40,059 bases of DNA, taken from assembly GCF_015490265.1 (NCBI RefSeq), contig NZ_WFYD01000101.1, positions 1-40,059 on the forward strand, written 5' to 3'. The notes below the pieces were generated by a model. It did not search any database, was not told the DNA's origin, and worked only from the letters and a program-made list of their open reading frames with translations. Of this stretch, positions 7,947-16,726 are shown in pieces. How positions within the stretch are numbered: position 1 is the stretch's first letter; each line of letters starts with the position of its first letter. The stretch comes from Sulfurivirga sp. (GTDB taxonomy: Bacteria > Pseudomonadota > Gammaproteobacteria > Thiomicrospirales > Thiomicrospiraceae). A program made the position numbers and the translations under genes.

Positions 7947-9885
7947 TCCACTCCTTGAGGTCGATGGGGCGACCGATGTGATAGCCCTGGAACAGGCGCA
8001 CGCCCAGTTCGGCGTAGCGCTGCTGCACGGCCGTATCCTCCACCGCCGTGGCGATCACGTCGATGTCCAGACTGCCGGCCATCTCCACCAGACTGGCCAG
8101 ATAGGAGGTGGCTTTGTCGTCGCGGCGGCATACGCCCTCCACAAAGCCCGGTGCCAGTTTGAGATAGTCCGGTTTGTAGAGTTGCAGGAAGCGCTTGTCA
8201 CCCAGATGACGGCCAAAGTGGTCCAGGCCCACCCGGCAGCCCTCCTGGTGCAGGTGCTGGATGAGCACGGCGCAGGCATCGCTGTGGCGGTGCAGCAATG
8301 CCTCAGGCAGTTCGAAGGCGATGCGCTGCCTTGGTCGGGCCTCGCGGATGCGGGTCAGCAGCCACCGCTGGAAGTCCAGGTCGATGACGGCCGCTTCGGT
8401 CAGGTTGACCGACAGCAGCGGCAGTTCCGGGTGCTGGCCCAGCAAGCCGAGGGTCTTGTCCACCACCAGTCGGTCGAACTGAGCTTCCAGTCCTTCACGC
8501 TGCAGCAGGGGCGTAAATTCCCGCGCGGCGATAGGATTGCCCTGTCCATCCCTCAGCTGAGCCAGCACTTCCAGACTGTGCAGGGCGTTCTGCCCGTCCT
8601 GCACGGGCTGGCCCAGTAGGGTCAGGCGGCCCGTTTCCAGCGCCTCCTCAATGTGCCAGACCTTCTCCAGTGGCAGACTGTCATCGGGCGGGGTGAGCCG
8701 GTGCAGAGCTTCTCCTTCCGTTTCCGCCTGCTGCAGAGCGCCATTGGCACGGGTGAGCGCTTCGGCGCGCGTCTCATCCGGCAGATAGTAGGCCACGCCG
8801 ATGCGCATGGGGCTGAGGGACGGGTCTACCTGAGCATCCTGCTTGATGTGTGCCCATAGCTCCGGCAGGGTCTGCAGCACCGCGGCCAGGTCGGCCGGGT
8901 CGGTCTGTGATGCGAGAATGGCGAAGTCGGAGCCGTTGAGACGGGCCAGCGTGGTCTCCGGCAGGTGATTGAGGCGTTCGACCATGTGTTTGACCAGTCT
9001 CTGGATCAGCCGGTTGACCTGCGGGTAGCCGTGGCGTTCGTTGAGCGTCTGCAGATCGTGCAGGTGTACGATGGCCAGTGCGCCCGGGCGGGGGCAGGTG
9101 TCGTCGGCCAAGGCGCTGTCGAGCACCATCTCGAAGAAGGCGCGGTTGCCCAGTCCGGTGACCGGGTCGGCGTAGGCCATGCGCTGCAGGCGGGCGTTGA
9201 TTTCCGCCTCGCGGGTGAAGATGTCCTTGAGCTTGAGCACCATGGTGTTGATGGCGCTGACCACCTGACGCAGCTCCGTGGCCCCGGGCAGGGGCTCCTG
9301 TACCACATAGTGCTTCTGCACGATGGCCTGGGCCTGACGCACCATCTTCTTGAGCGGCGCCAGCAGGTGGTGCAGATAGAACAGCGACAGAGCCAGAAAC
9401 AGTCCACCCAGCACCGCGAACAGAATCAGCAGGTTGACGAAACTCTCCCACAGCTGCTCATAGGCGTAGCCGGGATGGCTTACCACCGTGATCTGCCCCA
9501 CAGGGATCCAGCCGGACATGATCTCGGCCTTGCCCGCTTCCGGGTGCAGGTTCAGCAGCCGGATGAACCAGGCGGGCACGCCTTCGATCTTCAGCGGGTT
9601 CTGGCGTCGGTAGCGCACCTTGCCATCCGGGCCGGTCAGCGTGATCGACAGGTAGTAGCCCCGGTCGAACACGGCATTGATGAAGGTTTCCATGGCGGCC
9701 AGATCGTCCGGCCGCACCGCATGGCTGAGGGTGACGCCCAGACTGGTGGCCGTGTCCTCGGCGTGGGTCTTGAGCTGGTTCTGCAGAAAGGCGCGCGTGC
9801 TGTCCAGATTGAGCCAGAAGTTGGCGGCCAGCACCGTCAGCAGCAGGCCGAGAATGAAGGCGGACAGTTGGGTTCTCAGGCTCAT
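7927..9885 (-). CDS. LapD-like inner membrane c-di-GMP receptor (periplasmic domain, HAMP, degenerate GGDEF and EAL)
   Basis: N-terminal TM, LapD-type periplasmic domain (...AETMETFINAVFDRGYY-like region), HAMP, LNGSDF in place of GGDEF, LEVL in place of EAL; next to a LapG-like gene. Confidence 0.87.
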   Translation of the reverse strand: MSLRTQLSAFILGLLLTVLAANFWLNLDSTRAFLQNQLKTHAEDTATSLGVTLSHAVRPDDLAAMETFINAVFDRGYYLSITLTGPDGKVRYRRQNPLKIEGVPAWFIRLLNLHPEAGKAEIMSGWIPVGQITVVSHPGYAYEQLWESFVNLLILFAVLGGLFLALSLFYLHHLLAPLKKMVRQAQAIVQKHYVVQEPLPGATELRQVVSAINTMVLKLKDIFTREAEINARLQRMAYADPVTGLGNRAFFEMVLDSALADDTCPRPGALAIVHLHDLQTLNERHGYPQVNRLIQRLVKHMVERLNHLPETTLARLNGSDFAILASQTDPADLAAVLQTLPELWAHIKQDAQVDPSLSPMRIGVAYYLPDETRAEALTRANGALQQAETEGEALHRLTPPDDSLPLEKVWHIEEALETGRLTLLGQPVQDGQNALHSLEVLAQLRDGQGNPIAAREFTPLLQREGLEAQFDRLVVDKTLGLLGQHPELPLLSVNLTEAAVIDLDFQRWLLTRIREARPRQRIAFELPEALLHRHSDACAVLIQHLHQEGCRVGLDHFGRHLGDKRFLQLYKPDYLKLAPGFVEGVCRRDDKATSYLASLVEMAGSLDIDVIATAVEDTAVQQRYAELGVRLFQGYHIGRPIDLKEWIARHER

Positions 9886-10538
9886 TGCGGGTTACTCCCT
9901 TTCAGCCGCTGCAGCAGATGGCGCCATTTCTTCAGACGGGTGCTTTGGCCGAGCAGCTTGCCCTTGCCACGCTGTTTCGCCAGCCACAGCCCGCGGCCGT
10001 TGAAGCTGTAGATGGGCACCAGGTCCCGCCGCTGGGTGGCCGGCAGGATGCGCGGGTTGATGTTGTCCAGCACCAGCGGCACGCTCAGCGGTTTGGGAAA
10101 GTAGGTGACCACCATGTGGGCCTGGCGCAGGCGGATGGCCTTGACATAGGTGAGAAACAGCTTCTTCTCCGGCACCCTGAGCATGCGCAGGGTGAGGTAT
10201 TTGGCGATGGCGAAGTCCTCGCAGTCGCCGGCGAACTTGCCGAGAAACTCCACCGGCGTGGCCCAGTAGTCCTGCTTGTGCCACAGGATGCGGTCGTCCA
10301 CGAAGCGGGCCTGGTTGAAGAAGTCGTTGACTCTTTTCAGCTTTTCCCGCTCCGGCAGTTCCCAGCTCTGGTCCACCAGCCGCTGCCAGGCGCGCAGGCG
10401 TTTGGCCGCCTGCGGCCCGAAACGCTTTTCCGCCGCCTTGATCTGCGCCTCCGTGACCACCTGCGGCGGCAGGTCCGCCCAGCACAGGCTCCAAAGGAGC
10501 AGCACGGAGAGCAGAAGACGGAAGGGGCGTGAGGTCAT
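9882..10538 (-). CDS. LapG-like periplasmic transglutaminase-like cysteine protease
   Basis: Signal peptide; FFNQARFVDD...WATPVEFLGKFAGDCEDFAIAKYLTLRML...AHMVVTY...VLDNINP giving a Cys-His-Asp triad. Confidence 0.88.
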   Translation of the reverse strand: MTSRPFRLLLSVLLLWSLCWADLPPQVVTEAQIKAAEKRFGPQAAKRLRAWQRLVDQSWELPEREKLKRVNDFFNQARFVDDRILWHKQDYWATPVEFLGKFAGDCEDFAIAKYLTLRMLRVPEKKLFLTYVKAIRLRQAHMVVTYFPKPLSVPLVLDNINPRILPATQRRDLVPIYSFNGRGLWLAKQRGKGKLLGQSTRLKKWRHLLQRLKGSNPQ

Positions 10539-10555
10539 GGTGACAGATCATACGC

Positions 10556-11410
10556 CTAACGGGCATCCGGCAGGGGGCAGCGGCCTGGATGGGGCACATA
10601 GCCCTGCATGTTCTCCGGCATCTGCGGGCGCGCCTCGGGTGGCAGCCTGTCCCGCGCCACCACCCGCAGCTCGATGCGCCGGTTCCGCGCCCGGGCCTGC
10701 GGGTCATGATTGTCGGCCACCGGCCGGGCCTCGCCATAGCCGACTACATAGACCTGCTCCGCCGGCAGGCCGAGCGCACGGACCAGATAGTCACGCACCG
10801 CCTGTGCCCGATTCCATGACAGCTTGAGATTGTCATCCCGACAGCCGATGGCGTCGGTGTGGCCTTCGATCAGCAGTACATGGTCACTGTCCAGTTCCTT
10901 CAGGCGGGTGAGCGCCTCGCGCAATTTGGCCGCCATGTCGGGGCGGATGCGGTATTTGGCCGTGTCGAAGGTCAGATGCAGCTGGATGTTGACCTGCTCG
11001 ATGCAGCCGAAGCGGTTGACCTTCTGGCCCAGCGGCGTGTCCGGGCAACGGTCGGCCGGGTCGGGCACGCCGTCGCGGTCGGTGTCCGGGTTGCAGCCGA
11101 GAAAATTGACGCCGGCATGGCGCGTTTGGGGGCACTGGTCGATGAAGTCGGGCACGCCGTCGACATCCTCGTCACGGGCGCAGCCGATGACATCCACCGC
11201 CACGCCGGCAGGCGTATTGGGGCATTCGTCGAGCATGTCCACCACACCATCGCGATCAAGGTCGGTGTAGTAGCGTTTGAGGGTTTTGGGCGGCAGGGGC
11301 TTTTCAAGGGTGATGCGGGCGGGAGTGTCGGGCTGGGCCTGAGCGGCCAGCGCGCACAGCAGGAGGGCGGCAAGGCTCCATTGTCGAGTCCGCGTCCACA
11401 AGCGCACCAT
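10556..11410 (-). CDS. OmpA-family protein with TSP type-3 repeats (paralogue of 1604..2464)
   Basis: DLDRDGVVDMLDECPNTP, DEDVDGVPDFIDQCPQT, DTDRDGVPDPADRCPDTP; EGHTDAIGCRDDNLKLSWNRAQAVR. Confidence 0.9.
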   Translation of the reverse strand: MVRLWTRTRQWSLAALLLCALAAQAQPDTPARITLEKPLPPKTLKRYYTDLDRDGVVDMLDECPNTPAGVAVDVIGCARDEDVDGVPDFIDQCPQTRHAGVNFLGCNPDTDRDGVPDPADRCPDTPLGQKVNRFGCIEQVNIQLHLTFDTAKYRIRPDMAAKLREALTRLKELDSDHVLLIEGHTDAIGCRDDNLKLSWNRAQAVRDYLVRALGLPAEQVYVVGYGEARPVADNHDPQARARNRRIELRVVARDRLPPEARPQMPENMQGYVPHPGRCPLPDAR

Positions 11411-11498
11411 CTGTCTGTCCTCTGATTTGATGATAGATCAGCATTATATGTCTATTAATAAATTGTAGTGTTTCGTGCAAGAAATTACAGGGTAAGGC

Positions 11499-11525
11499 TT
11501 CTATACCCGTAAGCGTTCTATACCC
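11499..11525. promoter_or_regulatory. Direct repeat TTCTATACCC x2 (17-bp period), candidate operator upstream of the Lap-like cluster
   Basis: TTCTATACCC at 11499-11508 and 11516-11525, in the AT-rich region upstream of the 11410 start. Confidence 0.4.
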
Positions 11526-12753
11526 CTGCGGCCGCTTCCAGTGCGGCACGCAGGGTCTCGTCTGGCAGCACCAGCGGGTTGCCCAGCATGGAACCGGCAC
11601 GGCAGTTGGCAATAATCCGCTCCATGGCTGTCTCGTCCAGCCCGTAGCGGCGCAGGCTGCCGGGGCCGTAGGCTTCGTTGAGTCGGATCAGCGCCGTGAT
11701 GAGCGCCTCGCGCGCGGCATCGTCGGGTAGCCGGGCGTCACCGCTGAGCAGGCGGCCCACCTGAGCGTATTTGTGCAGGGCGGTGGCCGCTTCGGGTGAA
11801 GTGTCCCTTTCCAGCGCATGGATGTTGGCGGCGGTGATCGGCGCCAGCAGGGCGGCGCAGGCCATGCCGTGGGGAGCGTGGGTGAAGGCGCCCAGCGGTC
11901 CGGCCAGTCCGTGAACGGCGCCCAGTCCGGCATTGGCCAGTGTGATGCCGGAGAGGGTGGCGGCCAGCATCAGCCGTCCGCCGGCGTCCATGCGCGCCTT
12001 CCCGTCCGTGGCCTGCTTGAAGGCGTCCAGCGCGCCGTGCCACAGCTGCATGCCGTGCCAGGCCAGCGCATCGGTGAAAGGGTTGGCCTTGCAGGTGACG
12101 TAGGACTCCAGCAGCTGGGTGAGGGCGTCCAGCGCGGTGGCGTGGAGCGTCTCCGGCGGCACGGTGTCGAGAAAACGGGGGTCGAGCCACACTTCCTTCG
12201 CCACCAGTGCTTCGTGACGGAAGGATTTCTTGAACTGTCCGGGGCGGGAAAGCACGGCGTTCTTGGTGGTTTCCGAGCCGGTGCCGGCGGTGGTGGGTAC
12301 CGCGAGCCAGGGCAGTGCCTCGCCGTGATAGGGCTTGCCGGCGCCCACGCCTTCCAGATAGTCCATGACGCTGTCACGCCGGGGCAGCAGGCCGGCGACC
12401 GCCTTGGCCACATCCAGTGCCGAGCCGCCGCCGATGCCGATGATCCGGTCAATGCCTGCCGGTGCCGTCTGCACGATTTCGTCCACCGTTTCGGGTGAGG
12501 GCTCGCCGCTGACGGTGAAAACGGACGGGGTCTCCCCCATTTTTGCCAGATCGTCGATCAGCCGCGCCCCGAAAGCGCTGTTTTTGACGCTTCTGGAGAG
12601 GATCAGCAGCGGTTTTCGGCTGATTTCGCCAATGCGGGCCGCCAGTTGGTCGCGCAGGCCGATGCCGAAGCGGATTTTTGGCAGGGCGGCCATCTCGAAC
12701 GGCATCAGGAGCGGGGGCAGAGCGGGGATGGGGTCGAATGTCGTATGGTTCAT
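11518..12753 (-). CDS. Iron-containing alcohol dehydrogenase family protein
   Basis: IIGIGGGSALDVAKAVAGLL, WLAVPTTAGTGSETTKNAVL, HGLAGPLGAFTHAPHGMACA metal-binding motifs. Confidence 0.92.
   Translation of the reverse strand: MNHTTFDPIPALPPLLMPFEMAALPKIRFGIGLRDQLAARIGEISRKPLLILSRSVKNSAFGARLIDDLAKMGETPSVFTVSGEPSPETVDEIVQTAPAGIDRIIGIGGGSALDVAKAVAGLLPRRDSVMDYLEGVGAGKPYHGEALPWLAVPTTAGTGSETTKNAVLSRPGQFKKSFRHEALVAKEVWLDPRFLDTVPPETLHATALDALTQLLESYVTCKANPFTDALAWHGMQLWHGALDAFKQATDGKARMDAGGRLMLAATLSGITLANAGLGAVHGLAGPLGAFTHAPHGMACAALLAPITAANIHALERDTSPEAATALHKYAQVGRLLSGDARLPDDAAREALITALIRLNEAYGPGSLRRYGLDETAMERIIANCRAGSMLGNPLVLPDETLRAALEAAAGV
12527..12546 (+). repeat. Dispersed repeat copy C, inside the Fe-ADH CDS
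   Basis: GGGGTCTCCCCCATTTTTGC, identical core to copy A; encodes AKMGETPS on the minus strand. Confidence 0.8.
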
Positions 12754-14792
12754 GAGCTTTTCTCCGCCAGCATGGCCTTCATGGCGGCCAGGTGGTCCAG
12801 TCCGCGGGCTTTTGCCTGCGCGGGGTCTTCCTCCCGGTCGGGACGGCCTTCCCAGTCCAGGTCTTCATCGGGCAGCTCGAACAGAAAACGGCTCGGTTCG
12901 GTGGACTGGGTTTCGCCATAGCGGCGCCGCTGTTTTGCGTAGGTGAGTGTCAGGCTGCGCCGGGCACGGGTGATGCCCACATAGGCCAGGCGCCGTTCCT
13001 CTTCCAGCCCCGCCCCTTCCAGGTTTTCCCGGTGCGGCAGCAGTTCCTCTTCCATGCCCACCAGAAACACATGGGGAAACTCCAGCCCCTTGGCGGCGTG
13101 CAGGGTCATGAGGCTGACGGCGTTGGGGGTGTCCGATTCCTGCTGCTGGCGGTCGAGCATATCCATCAGGCTCATGTGGGCCACCGCCTGCTCCAGAGAG
13201 AGTTCGGTGCCGTCCTCCTCCTCGGCCTTGCGGATCAGGTTGCCGAGCCAGCGCAGCAGCTCCTCCACATTGGTGATGCGTTTTTCCGCCGCAGCGGCAT
13301 TGGGTGCCTGCTCCCGCAGCCAGTCGTAGTATTCCACCTCTTCCAGCACCTGGCGCACGAAGGGGAGCACCTCTTCGCCACGCAGGCCGTCGGCCTCGCG
13401 CACCCAGCCGGCCACTTGCCCGCCGAAGGCGCGCACCCGCTCCAGTGCGCGCGTGTCCAGGCTGGCGGACAGGCCCACCTCACCGGTGGCGTCCGTCAGG
13501 CTGATGCCGCGGCGGCGGGCGTAGAGGGCCAGCTTTTCCAGCGTGCCGGGGCCGATCTGCCGACGCGGGGTGTTGACGATGCGCAGAAAGGCGGTGTCGT
13601 CGTCCGGGTTGACGATCAGGCGCAGGTAGGCCAGTGCGTCCTTGATCTCCACCCGGTCGAAGAAGCTCTGCCCGCCGGTCAGGGTGTAGGGCACGTTCTG
13701 CTCCCGCAGGGCGCGTTCCAGCTGGCGCGCCTGATGGTTGCTACGGTAGAGGATGGCGTAGTCGCCCCAGCGGGTGCGGTGCTTGAAACGGTGCACTTGC
13801 AGCTCGGAGACGACCCGGTCGGCCTCGGCGGTGTCATCGCTGCAGGGCAGCACACGGATGGGGTCGCCCAGACCGATGTCGGACCACAGCTTCTTCTCGA
13901 ACAGGTGCGGGTTGTTGGCGATCAGCGTGTTGGCGGCGCGCAGAATGCGCTGGGTGGAGCGGTAGTTCTGTTCCAGCTTGATCACCTTCAGCTGTGGAAA
14001 GTCCCGCTGCAGCTGGGCCATGTTCTGCGGCTCGGCACCACGCCATGCGTAGATGGACTGATCGTCATCGCCCACCACGGTCATGCGTCCGTCAGCGCCC
14101 ATCAGCAGGCGGATCAGCGCGTACTGGGCGCCATTGGTGTCCTGATATTCGTCCACCAGCAGGTGGCGCACCCGGTTCTGCCAGCGGGCGCGCACCGCGT
14201 CGTCTTCTTCCAGCAGACGCACAGGCAGCAGGATCAGGTCGTCGAAGTCCACCGCGTTGTAGGCGCGCAGCTGGCGGTCGTAGGCTTCATAGAGCCTGGC
14301 CGCGTGCGCTTCCAGCTCATCTTCCGCCTGTTCGAGGGCCTGAGCGGGCGTGACAAGCCGGTTCTTCCACCCTGAGAGGGTGTGCTGCAGCCGGGCCAGC
14401 GCCTCCCGGTCCATATCACCGCCGGTCAGTTCCTTGAGCAGCTGGAGACTGTCGGCAGCATCCATGATGGTGAAGCTGGACTTCAGGCCCAGCGTCTCGC
14501 CCTCGCGGCGCAGGAAGTTGAGGCCGAAGGTATGGAAGGTGGACACGTTTAGCCCGCGCGGCGGGGTGTCCTGCATCAGGGCGGCCACTCGTTGCTTCAT
14601 CTCCCGCGCCGCCTTGTTGGTGAAGGTGACGGCAAAGATGTGCCGGGGGGACAGGCCACGCTCACGGATCAGCCAGGCGATCTTGGTGGTGATCACGCGG
14701 GTCTTGCCGGAGCCGGCGCCGGCTAGCACCAGCAGAGGCCGGTCGGCTTCCAGCACGGCGGCGCGCTGTTGGGGATTGAGGGTGCTGAGCAT
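12750..14792 (-). CDS. rep: UvrD/Rep-family ATP-dependent DNA helicase, Rep-like
   Basis: LVLAGAGSGKTRVITTKIAWLI, FAVTFTNKAAREMKQRV, VDEYQDTN, VVGDDDQSIYAWRGA, NPHLFEKKLWS, MTLHAAKGLEFPHVFLVGMEE; alternative start at 14801. Confidence 0.9.
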   Translation of the reverse strand: MLSTLNPQQRAAVLEADRPLLVLAGAGSGKTRVITTKIAWLIRERGLSPRHIFAVTFTNKAAREMKQRVAALMQDTPPRGLNVSTFHTFGLNFLRREGETLGLKSSFTIMDAADSLQLLKELTGGDMDREALARLQHTLSGWKNRLVTPAQALEQAEDELEAHAARLYEAYDRQLRAYNAVDFDDLILLPVRLLEEDDAVRARWQNRVRHLLVDEYQDTNGAQYALIRLLMGADGRMTVVGDDDQSIYAWRGAEPQNMAQLQRDFPQLKVIKLEQNYRSTQRILRAANTLIANNPHLFEKKLWSDIGLGDPIRVLPCSDDTAEADRVVSELQVHRFKHRTRWGDYAILYRSNHQARQLERALREQNVPYTLTGGQSFFDRVEIKDALAYLRLIVNPDDDTAFLRIVNTPRRQIGPGTLEKLALYARRRGISLTDATGEVGLSASLDTRALERVRAFGGQVAGWVREADGLRGEEVLPFVRQVLEEVEYYDWLREQAPNAAAAEKRITNVEELLRWLGNLIRKAEEEDGTELSLEQAVAHMSLMDMLDRQQQESDTPNAVSLMTLHAAKGLEFPHVFLVGMEEELLPHRENLEGAGLEEERRLAYVGITRARRSLTLTYAKQRRRYGETQSTEPSRFLFELPDEDLDWEGRPDREEDPAQAKARGLDHLAAMKAMLAEKSS

Positions 14793-14872
14793 GGCGCACA
14801 TTATATCGGGCCCGGCAGACGAGCCTGCCGACAACCGCCTCTTATAATGGCGCCGGTAAGGAGGAACCGCAC

Positions 14873-15460
14873 ATGGACGCACGTACCATCGAGCAGCTGA
14901 AACGGGATATCGTCTTCGAAGCGGAGCTGGCAGGGCACCGCTTCACCTTTCACACCACCTGGGGACTGTTCAGTCCCAGGCAGATCGACAGCGGCACGGC
15001 ACTGCTGCTGCGCTACCTCGACGTGCGTCCGGACGAGCGGGCGCTGGACATCGGTTGTGGCTACGGCCCGCTGGGGCTGTCCATCGCAGCACAGGCGCCG
15101 CAGGGTCAGGTGCACATGGTGGACAAGGATTTCGTCGCGGTGGACTACGCCCGTGCCAATGCCCGGCGCAACGGCCTGAACAACGTGGAGGCCTATCTGT
15201 CCAACGGGCTTTCCCATGTGCCGGCGGACGCCCGCTTCACCACGGTGGTGTCCAACATTCCCGCCAAGGTGGGCAAGGAGCTGCTCACCATTCTGCTGTG
15301 GGACAGCTGGCAGCACCTTGAGCCGGGTGGGCAGATGGTGGTGGTCACCATCAATGGCCTGCGCCAGTTCATGAAGCGTCACATGCTGGAGATCTTCGGC
15401 AATTACGACAAGGTCAAGCAGGGACGGGACTATACCGTCTCACGCGCGGTGCGGGAATGA
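14873..15460 (+). CDS. Class I SAM-dependent methyltransferase (small MTS/RsmC-like domain)
   Basis: ERALDIGCGYGPLGLSIAAQ, HMVDKDFVAVDYARANARRNGL, VSNIPAKVG. Confidence 0.85.
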   Translation: MDARTIEQLKRDIVFEAELAGHRFTFHTTWGLFSPRQIDSGTALLLRYLDVRPDERALDIGCGYGPLGLSIAAQAPQGQVHMVDKDFVAVDYARANARRNGLNNVEAYLSNGLSHVPADARFTTVVSNIPAKVGKELLTILLWDSWQHLEPGGQMVVVTINGLRQFMKRHMLEIFGNYDKVKQGRDYTVSRAVRE

Positions 15461-15476
15461 TGGCACGCATTCTGCT
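15461..15476 (+). promoter_or_regulatory. Sigma54-type -24/-12 promoter upstream of the MCP gene
   Basis: TGGCACGCATTCTGCT: GG-N10-GC, near consensus TGGCACG-N4-TTGCW. Confidence 0.65.
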
Positions 15477-15517
15477 TGACAGGGGGCGTCAGCCACAGTT
15501 TCACGAGAGGAACAAAC

Positions 15518-16642
15518 ATGTTCGGATGCAAGGCCGAAAGGCAGCGTATTGCTCAGCTTGAAAGGGAAATCGAGCGCTTGCAACGGGAGAAGGCTGCGCT
15601 TGAGCAGCAGCTTGCCGATGCAGGACGCGTGCCGCAGAAAACGGTGCGTGAGGAGCAGCTGATGACACCTTTCTGCGAAAAACTGAGCCGGGCGTGGGCG
15701 TTGTTCCATGAGGGCTGCAAGGGGCAGCAGGGGCACATGTCCGAGATGGGGCACCGGCTGGCGGACGGCAAGAAGGATGTGGTGGCCGCAGCCGATGTGG
15801 TGGCCACCACGCTGCGCCAGATCGAGCAGGTGGGCGAGAAGGTGGCCCACTTGGCCGAGCAGGCGCGTGGCACTGCCGGTCAGGTGGATGGACTGGAGCA
15901 GCGCGCGCAGGAGATCGGCGGCATTGTCAGCATGATTGAGGATATTTCCGAGCAGACCAACCTGCTGGCACTCAATGCCGCCATTGAAGCGGCCCGTGCC
16001 GGGGAGCACGGGCGCGGGTTTGCGGTGGTGGCCGACGAGGTGCGGGCGCTGTCCCAGCGCACGGCGGCGGCCACCGCCGATATTGCCAAGCTGGTGGATA
16101 TCATTCAGAAAGAGGTCACGGCGGCCCGTGACCACATGGCGGAAGTGGCCGATGAGAGCACGCAGCTGGATGACCTCTCCCGCTCGGCAGCAAGCAACAT
16201 GTCTCAGGTGCGTGATCACGAACACAAACTGGAGCAGCTGGTCACTGCCAGCGCCCTGCGCAGCTTTCTCATGAACGCCAAGATGGACCACACCATCTAT
16301 AAGCTGGAGCTCTACCGTCTTCTGCTGGGGCTGCGTGATGACCTCACCGGCGATCAGGTGGGGGATGCCACCGCCTGCCGGCTGGGCAAATGGTATTACG
16401 AGGGCGAGGGGCGGGACTGCTACAGCAAGCTGCCCGGCTATGCCGACATCGAGCCGCTGCACAACCAGCTCCATGCGTTGGGACACAAGGTGGTGGAGGC
16501 CTGGCGGGCCGGTCGGCATGATGAGGCCCTGGATCATCTGCTGCAGCTGGAAGAGGTGAGCATGCGCCTGCAGGACGCACTGGAAAACCTGGCCCGTGTG
16601 GGCGAGGACCGGCCGGAAATTCTGTGTGTATCCACCTCGTGA
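15518..16642 (+). CDS. Soluble methyl-accepting chemotaxis protein with C-terminal CZB zinc-binding domain
   Basis: Hairpin [44 protein letters not shown] motif H...[12 protein letters not shown]...H...H; no TM segment; start MFGCKAERQ. Confidence 0.9.
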   Translation: MFGCKAERQRIAQLEREIERLQREKAALEQQLADAGRVPQKTVREEQLMTPFCEKLSRAWALFHEGCKGQQGHMSEMGHRLADGKKDVVAAADVVATTLRQIEQVGEKVAHLAEQARGTAGQVDGLEQRAQEIGGIVSMIEDISEQTNLLALNAAIEAARAGEHGRGFAVVADEVRALSQRTAAATADIAKLVDIIQKEVTAARDHMAEVADESTQLDDLSRSAASNMSQVRDHEHKLEQLVTASALRSFLMNAKMDHTIYKLELYRLLLGLRDDLTGDQVGDATACRLGKWYYEGEGRDCYSKLPGYADIEPLHNQLHALGHKVVEAWRAGRHDEALDHLLQLEEVSMRLQDALENLARVGEDRPEILCVSTS

Positions 16643-16726
16643 CAATTTCAGGGCGTGCTGGAATGGTTGCGGGGGCCCGGCATTCATACGCATAATGGCA
16701 GACGGGTGGCAGCTGGGAGAAAGGCC

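Noticed and set aside
5703-7958. 751-aa plus-strand ORF opposite the T1SS ABC transporter
   Set aside because: Shadow ORF of high-GC coding DNA; the minus strand encodes unmistakable ABC motifs and the antisense product has no recognisable domain.
12792-14375. 527-aa plus-strand ORF opposite rep
   Set aside because: Antisense shadow of a clear helicase gene; low-complexity translation.
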